Part shown: in pieces, positions 36,200 through 46,533 of the stretch
Position numbering within the stretch: position 1 is the stretch's first letter
How the letters are laid out: the number at the start of each line of letters is the position of its first letter
Assembly: GCA_002104985.1 (NCBI GenBank)
Contig: MCGO01000007.1
Coordinates: forward strand, 62,001-126,000
Reading direction: 5' to 3'
From: Rhizoclosmatium globosum
Lineage: Eukaryota > Chytridiomycota > Chytridiomycetes > Chytridiales > Chytriomycetaceae
Length of the DNA: 64,000 nt
The notes under the pieces: model-generated
The model's database searches: none
The model's input: the letters and a program-made list of their open reading frames with translations, nothing else
What the model was told of the DNA's origin: nothing
Made by a program: the position numbers and the translations under genes

Positions 36200-36432
36200 G
36201 GCTCATATATGATACTATTGCCACATATAAATTGAAACTGGAATTTTAAATCCAGTCGCCTTTTTCCAATATGCAGCGCGGCAATCACCAATATGACTTT
36301 TGATTTTGATATTCTCTGATGCTGATTCGCCTCCTTTTAAATCAGTATATCTGTACTTGTTTCATTTCAGGGTGTATGACGCACACTTGTGAATGTTTCT
36401 TCGATGTTGGAAGTAAAGAAGGAAAATATTCT

Positions 36433-37775
36433 TTATTTCTGCGATCTGATAAATCGTTGGAAGGATTCGTCTTCTGCTCGTGAATTGGTGCTACGGTCTT
36501 CGAAGCGCATGTTGAGTTCTTCGTCTTCGTCTAAAACAGTGCGTCAGCACAAGAAAGATTGTATCAGAACTATTGAAACTCACCAGCACCATCATCCGCA
36601 TAAAAGTCATCTTCGTCCGCCTTCTTTCCGCTCTTCACTTCCTTACCTCCTCCATCCACAGCCATATCATTCATCAGCTTCGCCAAATTCTCATCTCTCG
36701 ACTTTTTCAACGCCTCCTTCTTGTCCAACAACTTCTTCTCCATCGCCGGTCTATAATCCGTGTGATATTCCTTCACAGCCTCATCCACTGCAACGAAAAA
36801 CTCATCCATGCCTTGCCCCGTGACCGCCGAAACCGAAACAACCTTCAACGCGTTATAAAACTCTTCGAGAACGAGACCCATGGACCCAACGAGACTGCTC
36901 ATGTACCCTGAATCCTCGTCCTCTCTCACAGCAGCTTGGAAGCTTTCAAAGTCCGTCATCCATTCCTTTGCGAAGCCGGCATCCACCACGTCACATTTGT
37001 TGAATACGAGGATCATGGGGAGTTTTGTTTTGTAGAGGATAGAGAGGGCGTACATCATGTTTGAGACGAATGTGGCAGGGCTGGTTGAACGAGGGGTGTC
37101 GATGACGTAGGCGAGGACTGTTGGGTGCATGGAGGCGAGCGTGTCTGTGATGATTTGGCCAGATGCGGACCAGGTGAAGATTTCGATTTGGCCAGGTGTG
37201 TCAAAAACGACGTAACTGATGATGTGTAGTTGTTAGTTCAGAGCATGGAAGTGGGGACAATAGAGGGAAGACGTACTCAAGGTCCTTGCTTCGTTTACTA
37301 ATCAAATCGAGAACTTGGTCAAACTTTGTGGTGAAGAGGTTGAGGGAAGTGATGATGCCTCCGTTTGGACCCAAGCCGTACTGCTTCATGACCTGTTTGT
37401 AGTTGACCACATCTTGGATGTCAATGTTGCAGCCAAAGGGAAGCTTTCCAACTGCGGGATCAAGATTCACAACATAGGGAGTCTTTTTGGCTGAGTGGAT
37501 GGATGATGTGAGACGCTGTGTGCAATCGTTAGCCCTTTTTCTCTTATGAAACCGATATTGTTTACTTACTTGCATGAATGTACTCTTTCCACTTCCGGCC
37601 ATTCTGTTGGAAAGGACCCAGTCAGTTTGATTTGATTTACCCTCTTCCACCAACAAACTAACCCAATGCACAGGATAACTGCAGGCTGCTTATCGCCTGG
37701 ATTCGCTGAAGATTGTTTCGCCGATGAAGGAGGAATTGGAAGCGCTGCGTTCTCAAGAGAAGAGTACGTGTCCAT
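36433..37775 (-). CDS. GPN1: GPN1-type GTPase (XAB1/Npa3), RNA polymerase II assembly and import
   Basis: Five exons on the minus strand (37775-37663, 37603-37570, 37515-37277, 37215-36584, 36530-36433) sum to 1116 nt (371 residues), all phases matching. The P-loop [12 protein letters not shown] is followed by YVVNLDPAV, the diagnostic Gly-Pro-Asn insert in [11 protein letters not shown], the G3 region [15 protein letters not shown], the G4 motif NKCD and the G5-like [13 protein letters not shown]. The C-terminus is acidic ([18 protein letters not shown]), as in Npa3/GPN1. These dimeric GTPases act in cytosolic assembly and nuclear import of RNA polymerase II. The N-terminal 37 residues are a low-complexity leader. 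The start at 37775 fits best; an in-frame alternative is 37808. Confidence 0.93.
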
Positions 37776-37850
37776 TTGTTTGGTGTGTGTGTTGCTTGGA
37801 AAAAACAAAAGAAATGAAAAGAAACCGAAAAAGAGATAAAGAAGAGAATA

Positions 37851-39580
37851 TCACTTTCCATCCGTGCCAGATCCATTCAAATTACCGAAACTTCCCGCCT
37901 TCACTATTCCCACAGAAACATGCGAAGGTTCTGGACGTGCGATACTTGATTGTTGTTGAGTACCATTTCTGCTTTGCCCAACATGTCTGCTCTGTGTTGT
38001 AGTAGCATGGCTCTGCAAAGAATGACTCGTCTTGATTGTGTTTGCAAACACGACAACCATCTCGTGAAACACTTCTTGCAAGAACGCCAGTTCATAAATG
38101 AACGATCTTCCCTTCACACCGGTATCTTTATCTAAAACCTCCTGGAACTTGAGGTTTTTGAGTAAATGGATTTGACGGGAAACAAGGTCCAGTTGTCGGG
38201 AAAGAGTGAGTGTAAAGACTGTGCCGATCATGAGGAATGCAGCAATAATTCCAATCATGATGTAACCCGTTCTTGCGGAAACTTCATTCACTTTAGATTC
38301 CACAGCATCCACGTCCAAGTAAATGGCGAAAATGTAGACTTGATCACCAAACTTGACCGTGTTCAAAGAAAGCCGCCAGTTTGCACCGTTTACCTTCCGG
38401 CTCACAAACATTTGGGATCCAGCGTAGCTTTTAGTGAGAACATTCACTAGCTGTGGAAGCTGCTGAGTGAGGTTATTGTTTGGAGCATAATAGGCACCAT
38501 TCAGATATCCAGTCAAGTCTTGAAAAAAGGGATCATTGATTTGGTTCACAGGCAAAATGGAAGTTTGGTCTTGAGATATAAGCGATACGTTTGCACTTGT
38601 TGCGACGACAGACCCTGTTGTAGCGTCGAGCATCCCAACAAACATGGGGTACGGTATCGTGGCGAGAACTTGATTCAATTGGCTCGACAAAAACGACATT
38701 GTCCAGTCGTTTCCAAAAACTGCGATTTCACCTGTGGCTGAATTGACGGCAACGTTGATTGAACTCTTGTAGATAGCGCCTTGCCAAACGTAAGGATCTA
38801 GGAACTTGCTATACCCGTTCATGTACTTGATTGCGGCTCCTGCTTGTAGGTAAATGATGTTTCCCAAAGTCCTGTCATGGGAAACTGAGGAGATGGGTGT
38901 TCCTTGTTTGTTTCCGTTAGCATCGGTGAGCCATGTGTATAGCGTGTGGTTTTCTTGGGTCCACTGAAGTTTACTTTAGTAAATGAGGTTACTTGGACGT
39001 TGATATTCACCATAAATAATTGACCTGGGTGGTCAGGCAAGTTGAAGTATCCAAACATTTTCCCGTCTGGGTAGTCATAGTAATACGTGTCAACAGTATT
39101 TTGGTTGAAATCGTTTAAAACTGTGAGCATAGCCTTCAGCGTTTCATTTTGTCTTTGTGGAGTTGATACACTCCATCTTCCGGCCTGCGCGCGGTCATAA
39201 GCAACAAGCGTTACTATACAAGATATAAAACAAACCGCAAAGTTATGGGATTGTGTTGCAGTGATGCGCTGTAACAAATTGGCTTGGTTGCCAATAAAGG
39301 ACGATATTTGATTCGAAACCAAGGCTTCCATATCCGAAACGAGACTCTCAATATTCTCTTTTGCAGAGTTGAAAGTCAATTGCCTACATTAAATAATGTT
39401 AAGTCTCAATTGGATAGGTTTCAGGTGAATGCAATACCATCCAAGGACTCCGACAGTAATTGTACTGATGGCGAGGATCAAGAGCATCAAGACAAAGAAT
39501 CTGGGACGTCTGATAGCTTTTGCTTTCGCGGCCATGGAAGCTGTGGTGCTAAGCGTTGATTTGGTATCGACTTCAGTCAT
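37851..39580 (-). CDS. Membrane Cache-domain sensor with no visible output domain
   Basis: Three exons (39580-39438, 39383-39011, 38963-37851) sum to 1629 nt (542 residues). After a short basic N-terminus, a first membrane helix (FFVLMLLILAISTITVGVLG) is followed by about 330 residues of extracytoplasmic domain. Strings such as YDYPDGKMFGYFNLP, YKSSINVAVNSATGEIAVFG and NDWTMSFLSSQLNQ fit the double-Cache fold found in bacterial chemoreceptors and some cyclases. A second helix (TGYIMIGIIAAFLMIGTVFT) leads into a HAMP/coiled-coil-like linker ending YELAFLQEVFHEMVVVFANT. The usual downstream cyclase or kinase domain is absent: only a 70-residue Ser/Gln-rich tail remains before the stop. It is divergent from the His-rich gene (156 bp between starts) and lies 75 bp behind GPN1 in the same direction. 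Confidence 0.75.
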
Positions 39581-39736
39581 TCTTGATAACTTTCTTTGTG
39601 GTCAAAGCACAATGGTCTTGTCGACTCTAAACCCATTCTTTGTCCACGTCTTCAAGAACAATGAAGTCGCAACAATGTGTTACTAATTGAAAATACTAAT
39701 AATATCTGATTCTCTCATTCTCCTTCACTATCGAAA

Positions 39737-40975
39737 ATGTCCGAAACTCCAGCGCACGTTCACCATCACCACCACACGCACCAACACCACCACCACCATC
39801 ACTACTACTTCAACAACCACAACGACAGTCAAAGACCAATCATTGATACTCCTTCATACGAACCCCTTTCAACCAGTCCAAAAGACGCGTCGTCATTCAA
39901 CATCCTTCCAACGCAAGAAACAATCGAACACTTCAACCGAATCGCAGAAGACTCGCTTTTCACTCCTCCTCAAACTCATTCTCACTTCCACTCACACTCG
40001 CACTCACTCAATTACTCAAACGACATCGAATGCCACGACTCAGGATACACTCCCTCGCCTCACATCATCGCGTCTCCTCCTCCCAGTTCAGTCGTGCATC
40101 CAACACCCACTAAAAGCCAGTCCACTGCACACCCTCCAATGCTGGAATACGAGTCTGTCTCGTCAACGCCCGTGGGACGCAGCCCAGCACTGACAGCAAC
40201 AGTGTCTGATGTTGGAAGTCCACTTGGAGGCCAGGAATACTTTGCAACACCTGTTTCTAATTGTCGTAAGCGGAGGCGGCGAGCGTTGAGTCCAGGATTC
40301 GATGATGCGCGTGAATGGAATGTTGATGACGGCGGCGGTGTTCTGGGCGACAGGGATGATCACGACCAAGGCTTTGTCAACGATATTGGTGGCGTGGAAA
40401 AGAATCTATGCGAGTCAATGAACGAGTACGTGGATGACGAGGAGACAATGGCTGGATTGCCGGGTCGTACAGCACAAGATGAGTTGGAGGATCATGGTCT
40501 TGAAGGGAAACAAGAAGAGAGAATTCTGGATGACGACGTGTTTGACTATTACGGAATGGATTTGAGTGAACAGGACCATCTGAACCGAGTTGTCGATTCT
40601 TTGCCAACAACACCTGTTCTGGAACCCGAAAACACGCAAATTGAGCTGGACGCTGACGACATGAATGACGCATTGGCAAAGTTACAAGCGGAAAACGAGG
40701 CTTTGAAGGCTCAATTGGCGTTTCCAAGTATTCTTATGGGCGACAAAAATCCGATGGCGATGTTGCGTGGAGAGGCAGTTGAAGCGGTTGTGGCGCTGAA
40801 TGGTGCAATTAAATCAATTCGGAGCGGGTTGGAGAAGGGGTTTGCAGAAGTTGTGGAAGGTCAGAATCTTTTAGGTGAGGAATAGGTTAACTGATGTTTT
40901 GTCCATATAGGCATGGCCGCGCTTAAAAAGGTTGAGGAGCGATTATTATCACTTGGAACAATGCTGGAAGTTTGA
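39737..40975 (+). CDS. His-rich N-terminus, acidic coiled-coil protein of unknown function
   Basis: Two exons (39737-40874, 40911-40975) sum to 1203 nt (400 residues). The N-terminus is extremely His-rich (HVHHHHHTHQHHHHHHYY), with a second His/Ser cluster near residues 80-93, which could bind metal ions. The middle is acidic and low-complexity with a basic patch CRKRRRRALSPG that could be a nuclear signal. The C-terminus is coiled coil (DALAKLQAENEALKAQL, then VVALNGAIKSIRSGLEKGF and LKKVEERLLSLGTML). I do not recognise the family; expression and function are open. Confidence 0.6.
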
Positions 40976-41409
40976 ATCAATCAATGACACCGTTTCTGAT
41001 TCTTATTTCATATACACCTTTTCAGTATCCATAAGCGATGTTATCCATAAATTTTACGTTTACAAATTGCTTTCATTATTGTCAATACATATTTCTTTGT
41101 TTTTGATCACGCAACTGCGCCTCCAATTCTTCAAAGTCCAGATCCGTCACCTCTGACTGAAACTTCTCCAAAGAGACTAGTTAAATTTTTGTTTTTGACA
41201 AGCTCCATTATAGGCATCTGTTTCTTGACAGACTCGGCAGGTTCGACATGTTCAACAGATTCGACAGACTCCAAAGGATTGACAGACTGAAGCGGTTTCT
41301 GTCCTGCATAAAACTCTGATCTTCACAGAGTTCCATTTGGACACCACCGACCAACTGACAGTTAATCTGTTAAATGAGGTTATACCAATGGCTTTGTTCT
41401 GGATCAGGA

Positions 41410-42025
41410 TTAACTCCAATTCAAGAAACTTGAATGCTTTTGATTTTGATATGAGCTGCTATATAACTGGGTGACAAACCGCGTCTATTTAATTACTGCA
41501 GTTTCAAGGGGTTCACAACTATATACTCATTGACATGTTATCTCCTCACTCATGTTGCTCAGCTTCCCATTGAACCACTGCTGGCTTCGACATGTAGAAT
41601 GGGCCACAATCATAAAACCGCCCAACACCAAAATCAAGAATGACGCATTCCATAAAACCATTAAACAACTCCATTCGCGTAAATCAATCAAATCAATTTG
41701 CAACATATAACAGTTTGTTTGGTTCAATCTTTCAATTGTTAAGATATAATATTGACAACTCTGCTTTCAATTAATTTGTGTTAGGTATGCTTTATTTATA
41801 CAAGTGATGAGCTGCTTCAAACTTAAACTTACTACAACAGATGCCATGTCCCAAAGAAAATCAAGAATGAGGAAAAAGAGGAGCAAACAAGCTGCAAATT
41901 TGTGCCAATTCCTATTTGGCAACCCCTTGAAATTACATAATTTAAGTATCTAAAATATGGTTTGAAATAGGGAAACAAAAAATATCAAATCAAAAATATA
42001 CGCTATAATAGCAAGTTCAGCCATG
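41410..42025. repeat. Diverged foldback element related to the one at 61001-61411
   Basis: The left arm starts TTAACT and contains CTTTTGATTTTGATAT and TTTCAAGGGGTTCAC. The right arm contains, reversed, CCCCTTGAAATTACATAAT and AAATATCAAATCAAAAATAT. The same strings occur in the same order in the better-preserved element at 61 kb. The arms are more diverged here and the middle is longer (about 400 bp). Confidence 0.5.
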
Positions 42026-42559
42026 ATCCCATAATGTACTGGCTACAAAAAAATGTAACTCCATGAAATTCTTATGAATGTTGAAGTGTTAACCACTATT
42101 GGGATCTGGTCAGTTACAACCTCTGGAACACAAAATTGTTAGCCAGTTTATTCACTTACTTCAAAATCTAACAATGTGTATGTAGGACTTGTTGCTTCCA
42201 CTTGAGGACTTGTCACTGGTTGCACTTCTCGGCAAGTAAACATTCACCCAAACCGTTCAACTAACCACTTTTCATCTTTTAGCACTCTACGCCGACGAAG
42301 ATGACAACCTAGAAACAGAACGACTTGAACTCCTCAGAACCAGAAATCTTCAAACAAAGACAGTTGAATCCCCACCAACCACCAATGTGGTCTTTACATT
42401 TGTATGCAACAACAAACTTGCCTTTGTTGACGTGTTGTTTTTATTTTTTTCCCTGTCCCGTCATCCCGCCAGGGACGTTGCGTCCTTGCCATCAAAGAAA
42501 ATATAGCAATTATGGAATAAAGAGGAATAAAAAAAGAATACTGAAAGAAGGAAAAGTTA

Positions 42560-42660
42560 CAGGTTACCCCGTTGGGGTATTTGGGGTATGTCGGGTAGGG
42601 TACCCAGCTGATCGGGGTCAGGTTTATCCCGCAGGGTTACCCTGCCCCACTCACACCTTA
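42560..42660. repeat. GC-rich stretch with GGGTACCC-type palindromes
   Basis: A short GC-rich island in AT-rich surroundings contains repeated GGGGTAT and GGGTA strings with GGGTACCC and TACCC complements. It resembles the ends of decayed transposons, but no full element could be outlined. Confidence 0.3.
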
Positions 42661-42833
42661 TTTTTTGTTTCAGCTTTGCTCATACAGTTTCGCTAACAAC
42701 CAGGAAAGATTTGGTAGTTTCCACATTGCATACAGGTGAGCAAGCAGCAGCTGGACTTTCAGTTATGTTAGAAATGTGCTTTTTGGCTTCCTGCGCTCCT
42801 AGCTAGGGGCTTCCCTGGTTCAGTTCGGCTGGT

Positions 42834-43178
42834 TCAGTTCACAAGCCCAAACAACTTGGTTTGATTTGGGTATTTACAAAACCCGTGACTCAAACCACAG
42901 TTTGAGCAGTTTGAGCATTTGAAATGAAAGTATTTATTCAACAGAACAGAAAGAGAGAAATGATAAAGTTTGTTGAGACCCAGAATTATGCCAGTACTGT
43001 ACAAAACATCTTTTTTCCATTTAGCTAAGTTGATTTTTGGATTTTTTCCATCTGTCAAATCAATAAGAGCTTGATGAAAGTCTGTCGGAATTTGAATTTG
43101 AATTTCTTTTGAAGCCTGAAGATTAAATCTGTTCAACACAGCTAACCAAGATTTGCAACATATTTCAGCCTTAAACAA
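42834..43178 (-). CDS. Uncertain small open frame, 114 codons
   Basis: An open frame from an ATG at 43178 encodes a Lys/Asn/Leu-rich product (segments FHQALIDLTDGKNPKINLAK and CSNCSNCGLSHGFC). There are no splice partners and no recognised domain. The local base composition is AT-rich, where long frames are less expected by chance, so it is listed with low confidence. Confidence 0.2.
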   Translation of the reverse strand: MFKAEICCKSWLAVLNRFNLQASKEIQIQIPTDFHQALIDLTDGKNPKINLAKWKKDVLYSTGIILGLNKLYHFSLSVLLNKYFHFKCSNCSNCGLSHGFCKYPNQTKLFGLVN

Positions 43179-45209
43179 AAGTGTTGACAGTAGAAGTAAA
43201 GGGAGATAAACAAATAAAGGATTCGATACGTTCAGGTTTTATTAGCTGCTCCTATTTATGCTGTCCGGCAACATCCAAATAGAATCTCTATACCATCTCT
43301 CATACATCTCCTTCCCTCATCCTTAAACTCACGTCTTCGCATATCTCTCTCCAATCCCATCATTCCGATGTGTGCCATCGTTACGCTGGAATTGATGCTG
43401 GTTGAAGAAACTGTGTTTTAGTGAAGGTAAGGTCATGTATCAAGATGTTATCACTAACTGTTACCCCGAAACTGAATTTCTGCTTGACCCAAAACGTCCA
43501 AATCTCTCTTCGTTCGGGTGGTTCTCTCAATATCTCCGTTCCGAAGATATCCTGATTGGGACTACTGGTGGCAAGAAAACCTGAGGATATTAGTAATACG
43601 CTTTTCTATGCAATAACAAAAACGGTTATGCAATCTTTCTCAATTATCATACACTCTGAATTTACTCTCTCAGGTACAACTAAAACTGCTGGTGCAGCTA
43701 GATATATACTGTAATTATAGCAATGATGCAAGACGTCAAATGTCTTGTGTGTCCCAAGACTTTCTAAAAGAAGGAAGGGCTTGATTCTTGGATGCAAGAT
43801 ATTCCAACGCTGTGCCAGCTCAGTATCAGAATCCATTGCGTTTCTGTGAGGAATCCTGTTTTGCTGAACAATATAATTACAGGAGTATTGTTGTTGAAAC
43901 TGTATTATGCTTCTGGATCTGCTACTTGCAGATTTCCAAACTCAAGAGGCAAAATCAAAATGTCCACTACCCTCTCACCAGTAAAAAGGATGGACCAGGC
44001 TGTGGATTACAGGTCCGCCCCCTTTCCATACTCAATAAGCATTGCAATGGCAATCAGATGGATTGGAATATGAGGAAGGCATCTAGTGTGGATGGCTGCA
44101 TGGATACAATGATGTTTTGTGTGACACAATGTTGATTTTGATCAAACACCTTTCAATGGCTCTTGTTGGAGGCATCACCAAAGATCCAACCTTTTTCATT
44201 TGATTGACTTGGGTGTTGTACTTGATAGTTATTGCAAGATTAACCTGTCTAATTGCTTTTTAAACACAAAGTTGAATAAAAACACTGCTTTCATTCATAA
44301 ACCCTTATTTCTGGTGGGTTTTGTTTCCAAACCCCTTAATTCTCCATTATTGAAGTTTCTATCTCCTGATAGTATAGTCAAATATTTGAGATCAAAATCA
44401 AAAGTAAAAGTGGTTTTTTCTAAAGACCACCATCATACACTGCAAACAAGAATTTGCGCACCCTTTTTAATGAGTCAGGCTGGAAAATCCAAGGGATATA
44501 GCACTGTGACAATGGCGTCTAGGGAAGAGGGGCAGATTAACATTGACAAACTACTTTAGCCAAACTGAGAGAGTCAATCCTAAAGACCATGTATAACTTT
44601 GTGGATATCCAAACATGACACGTGGAAACCTTGGTGGCTTGCTTTTGACAGCCATCGCTGCCAAGGCCTGACCTGGGCTGACAAGGTCAAGTCCCTGAAT
44701 GCTCAAGCACAGAAGAATGCTGAAAAAATTGAACATTTGACTGGAATGGTGTGCTACCTTGATGGAGAAAGGGCCATTCCGCCCAATCCAACCCCACAAT
44801 AAATCTGTTCACATTATTCTTAGTTGACACGTGCATCAATAGTCTTCTCCACTGACAACACTATGAGCGGCTATCACTTCCAAATGCAATCAGAAGCAGT
44901 GCTCTATCTAAACTTTTTGTCCAGTTGTGATGGTTCCACACTTTGCTGTGCAGCAGTGAAAAATTCTCGTGATGGTTCCAGTGCATTTTTTAAAGAGTGA
45001 GCATCTTGCAATAGTCCTATAAGTCAATAACTAATTACTTAAAAGATTTTTTACAATGTTGAATGGAAGTGCTCTGCAATTACTGAAGTTTTGGACAGTG
45101 GAAGCCCTTCTTAAGCGAGAATATTCCTTAACCCTTGAAATAGTTCCGATTTTTGGCTGAATGATGATTAAAGCTGAAGCAATAATGAGGATGAAGCTGG
45201 GCGAAACTA

Positions 45210-45545
45210 TTGCGAGACTTGTTCAGGTGTGCCAAACTGAAGCGGAAGGTTGGACACCGATTTTGTTCTCAAATCTATCTCATATTCTACTCAGATGATT
45301 TGAAGAAGGCCAGCCTCAATTTGATGAGATCTTGGAATCAGTTACTTGCTGAAGGCATCACGAAGCGTTTTGCTGCTACCCCTTTGTCTCAGACTCAGCC
45401 TAACGTGAAGTTTGCCACGAAGCTGTCTGAAACGCAAATTTATTACTGCGAAAATATTGTATCAGAGCGTACAAGTGATGGGACTGATGAGGCAAGTCCG
45501 TGTTTTGAGTGGACTTCAGCAAGTAAGTTATTTAAGAAAACCTGA
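45210..45545 (+). CDS. Uncertain open frame, 111 codons
   Basis: An open frame contains LNLMRSWNQLLAEGITKRF and KFATKLSETQIYYCENIVSE. It could be an exon of a decayed gene; a GT follows near 45520. No family was recognised and no neighbouring exon fits clearly. Confidence 0.2.
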   Translation: MRDLFRCAKLKRKVGHRFCSQIYLIFYSDDLKKASLNLMRSWNQLLAEGITKRFAATPLSQTQPNVKFATKLSETQIYYCENIVSERTSDGTDEASPCFEWTSASKLFKKT

Positions 45546-46158
45546 CAAGGCTAACTGAATAATAGGAGGATGTAGACATGGCAAGTTTTGTGAGTATGTT
45601 CACAGTGGCTCGGGACGCTTGGCTTTGATTCAATAGTTACTATTCCTGAACAGATCTTTTTTCATTCTACAGCCATAAAATTTGCTGATTTCCGATCATA
45701 TATCAATTTATTCATAAGAACAAACAAAGGAAGAAGGTGCTGGTATGTTTTTGTTACACAAACAGATAGGTCAGCAACACGCCAATACTCCATGAAATGT
45801 TTGCTCTGGTCCACAATACCAAACAGGATGATTAAAAGAAGAAGCATACTCATAGACTCTTGCCACAAAGGAGTTTCAAAGGCGGAAAAAAAGAGAAAAA
45901 AGGAAGAGCTAATAAAGAAAGAAGATAAAATCCAAACAAAGAAACCCTTCCCATCCAAGAGTTGGCACGTTTCATTCCACAATACGCAACAAATAACATC
46001 TCCCTGAAAGGATATTGGACAAGAAGAAGTTGGGGAATACCCAACTCTCGCCGCGAGTCAGGATAAAGACACCTCCCGCGACGGTGAAGATGAAACAGCA
46101 TTAAGAAAGAAGGCTCGAGAGTCAAGAGCGTAACGCCAACAAAGAAGGGGCGTGTCTG

Positions 46159-46533
46159 TTAGTACTTGCTGTCAGACTTGGCGTTAGGTTCATGGTGAAC
46201 GAGGTCAAAGCGATTGTCCTATTTTATGCAGTTAGATTAAGGTGATAGGCAGAGAAAGTAAATTGAGGAGGGAGAGCAGTCTTGAACTTAACCTCAAAAC
46301 CCTTGGCATCCAGTTTATCATGTTTGACAGGATTTGTCCGATACAGTCCAGTGTAACTCTTCTTGTTGATCAGTACATACAGCCAGTGTGCTTACGAGAA
46401 GAATCCATGGAAGTGAGCCAGCACTGAGAACCCTTCCTCTGGGATATTGCACATACGCATAATCGACATGTCCTTCATTTTCTCTACGTTATCAAAGATG
46501 GTCCTCGTCGACGTCAATCTGTTGGAAGACTGT
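46159..46533 (-). pseudogene. Two exon-like segments of an unrecognised gene flanking a POL3 fragment
   Basis: On the minus strand an exon-like segment (46521-46396) reads TIFDNVEKMKDMSIMRMCNI then PEEGFSVLAHFHGFF, preceded by a good acceptor (CTTCCAACAG) and followed by GTAAGC. A second segment (46218-46159), after an AAAATAG acceptor, reads DNRFDLVHHEPNAKSDSKY and a stop. Both look protein-coding, but their phases do not match directly across the gap. The gap contains a copy of a POL3 exon. The gene is either broken by this insertion or has a bridging exon I could not find. Confidence 0.4.
46292..46392 (-). pseudogene. Fragment of POL3 exon (partial duplicate of 63326-63425)
   Basis: About 100 bp match the POL3 exon at 63.3-63.4 kb, including the reversed equivalents of KHDKLDAKG and LINKK. 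Differences are mostly single substitutions (for example YTGLYRTNP here, YAGLYWTNP in POL3). It is a truncated DNA-level copy on the same strand as POL3. Confidence 0.75.

Larger units (their letters stand above)
40976..46158. other. Gene-poor, AT-rich region
   Basis: About 5.2 kb without a convincing intact gene. It contains a degenerate foldback element (41410-42025), a short GC-rich inverted stretch (42560-42660), and scattered open frames of 60-120 codons without start context, splice structure or known motifs (for example 43402-43584, 44200-44559, 44599-44802). The composition and many interrupted frames suggest decayed mobile or duplicated DNA. Confidence 0.5.
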
